In this document: piece by piece, positions 63,768 to 64,000 of the stretch
Position numbering within the stretch: position 1 is the stretch's first letter
Layout: each line of letters starts with the position of its first letter
Program-made: the position numbers and the translations under genes
Source: Demequina sp. NBRC 110056
Lineage (GTDB): Bacteria > Actinomycetota > Actinomycetes > Actinomycetales > Demequinaceae
Assembly (NCBI RefSeq): GCF_002090155.1
Contig: NZ_BBRM01000002.1
Span: 558,001-622,000, forward strand
Length of the DNA: 64,000 bases
Direction: 5' to 3'
The notes under the pieces: model-generated
Told to the model about the DNA's origin: nothing
The model's input: only the letters and a program-made list of their open reading frames with translations
Databases searched by the model: none

Positions 63768-64000
63768 GCGCTCACTCCGAAGAAGCTCGGGACGGTCGCG
63801 AGCGCCTCGACGAAGGCGCGGGCGTCATCCTGGGTCGTGTACACGTGGCCGCTCGCGCGGGTCGATCCGGTGACGCCGAGGCGCCGGTGCAGCGGCTGGC
63901 CGCAGTGGTGGCCCACTCGCGCGGCGATGCCGCGGTCGTCGAGCACCTGACCCACGTCGTGCGGGTGGACGCCGTCGACCGCCACGGCCGCGAGGCCGAT
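63764..64000 (-). CDS. sufS: cysteine desulfurase SufS, C-terminal part only
   Basis: The last 78 codons of a SufS-type PLP cysteine desulfurase lie at the right edge. They include the segment ARVGHHCGQPLHRRLGV with the active-site cysteine and the end RASGHVYTT. SufS takes sulfur from cysteine for cluster assembly. The PLP lysine lies beyond the window. The stop overlaps sufU by 4 bases. Confidence 0.9.
   Translation of the reverse strand: MGLAAVAVDGVHPHDVGQVLDDRGIAARVGHHCGQPLHRRLGVTGSTRASGHVYTTQDDARAFVEALATVPSFFGVSA

Overview
The window is 64 kb of very GC-rich actinobacterial chromosome. It carries a pupylation locus, a Trp/His biosynthesis block with no trpF, an SOS-type imuA'-imuB-dnaE2 cassette, maltose-1-phosphate-style glycogen genes, a SufS/SufU-type iron-sulfur system and many leaderless-looking TANNNT promoters. 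Gene content fits Micrococcales (a Cellulomonadaceae/Demequinaceae-like organism is my guess, not a proof). I see no IS element, prophage, CRISPR array or rRNA, so this is core rather than accessory sequence. Genes are tightly packed and often overlap by 4 or 8 bases. No gene-free stretch exceeds about 270 bases.

Layout. 1-7.3 kb: pyruvate kinase (cut by the left edge) and glutamate synthase gltB-gltD. 7.4-14.6 kb: hisI-trpE-three small membrane or hypothetical genes-trpC-trpB-trpA-lgt, all on the minus strand. 14.7-20.1 kb: an FKBP lipoprotein, hisF and a heterodimeric ABC exporter. 20.1-25.9 kb: trmI, arc, dop, pup and pafA, with no 20S proteasome genes. 26-34.9 kb: single genes (site-2 protease, RecB-like nuclease, HAD phosphatase, PAC2 protein, uppP, aldo/keto reductase, acidic-tail protein, DUF5703, M20 peptidase, a 48-aa membrane peptide, OsmC) and tRNA-Leu(GAG). 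35-40.9 kb: the mutasome cassette behind a perfect LexA box. 41-43.8 kb: a large secreted or anchored GH13 glycosidase behind a LacI-type operator. 43.8-54.5 kb: an rRNA/tRNA methyltransferase, NfeD/SPFH pair, TauE exporter, Rrf2 regulator, ABC ATPase, divergent glgM/glgC, serB, and fabG-fabI-sixA. 54.7-64 kb: an unknown lipoprotein, SURF1, an ABC-F ATPase, the biotin transporter bioYMN, an APC permease and the sufS-sufU-sufT operon (sufS cut by the right edge).

The most unusual signals are not genes. (1) A 9-14 base word, GCCGATGCGCGGGC and close variants, recurs in intergenic DNA almost always in the same orientation, and also in the poorly conserved C-terminal tails of HisI, Lgt and BioN. 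(2) Several gaps hold long inverted-repeat elements. Those at 21.8 kb and 29.8 kb share one two-tier architecture and look like one dispersed family. (3) The pupylation system lacks prcBA here, and its ARC ATPase lacks the C-terminal extension and tail used to dock on the proteasome. The two facts agree with each other.
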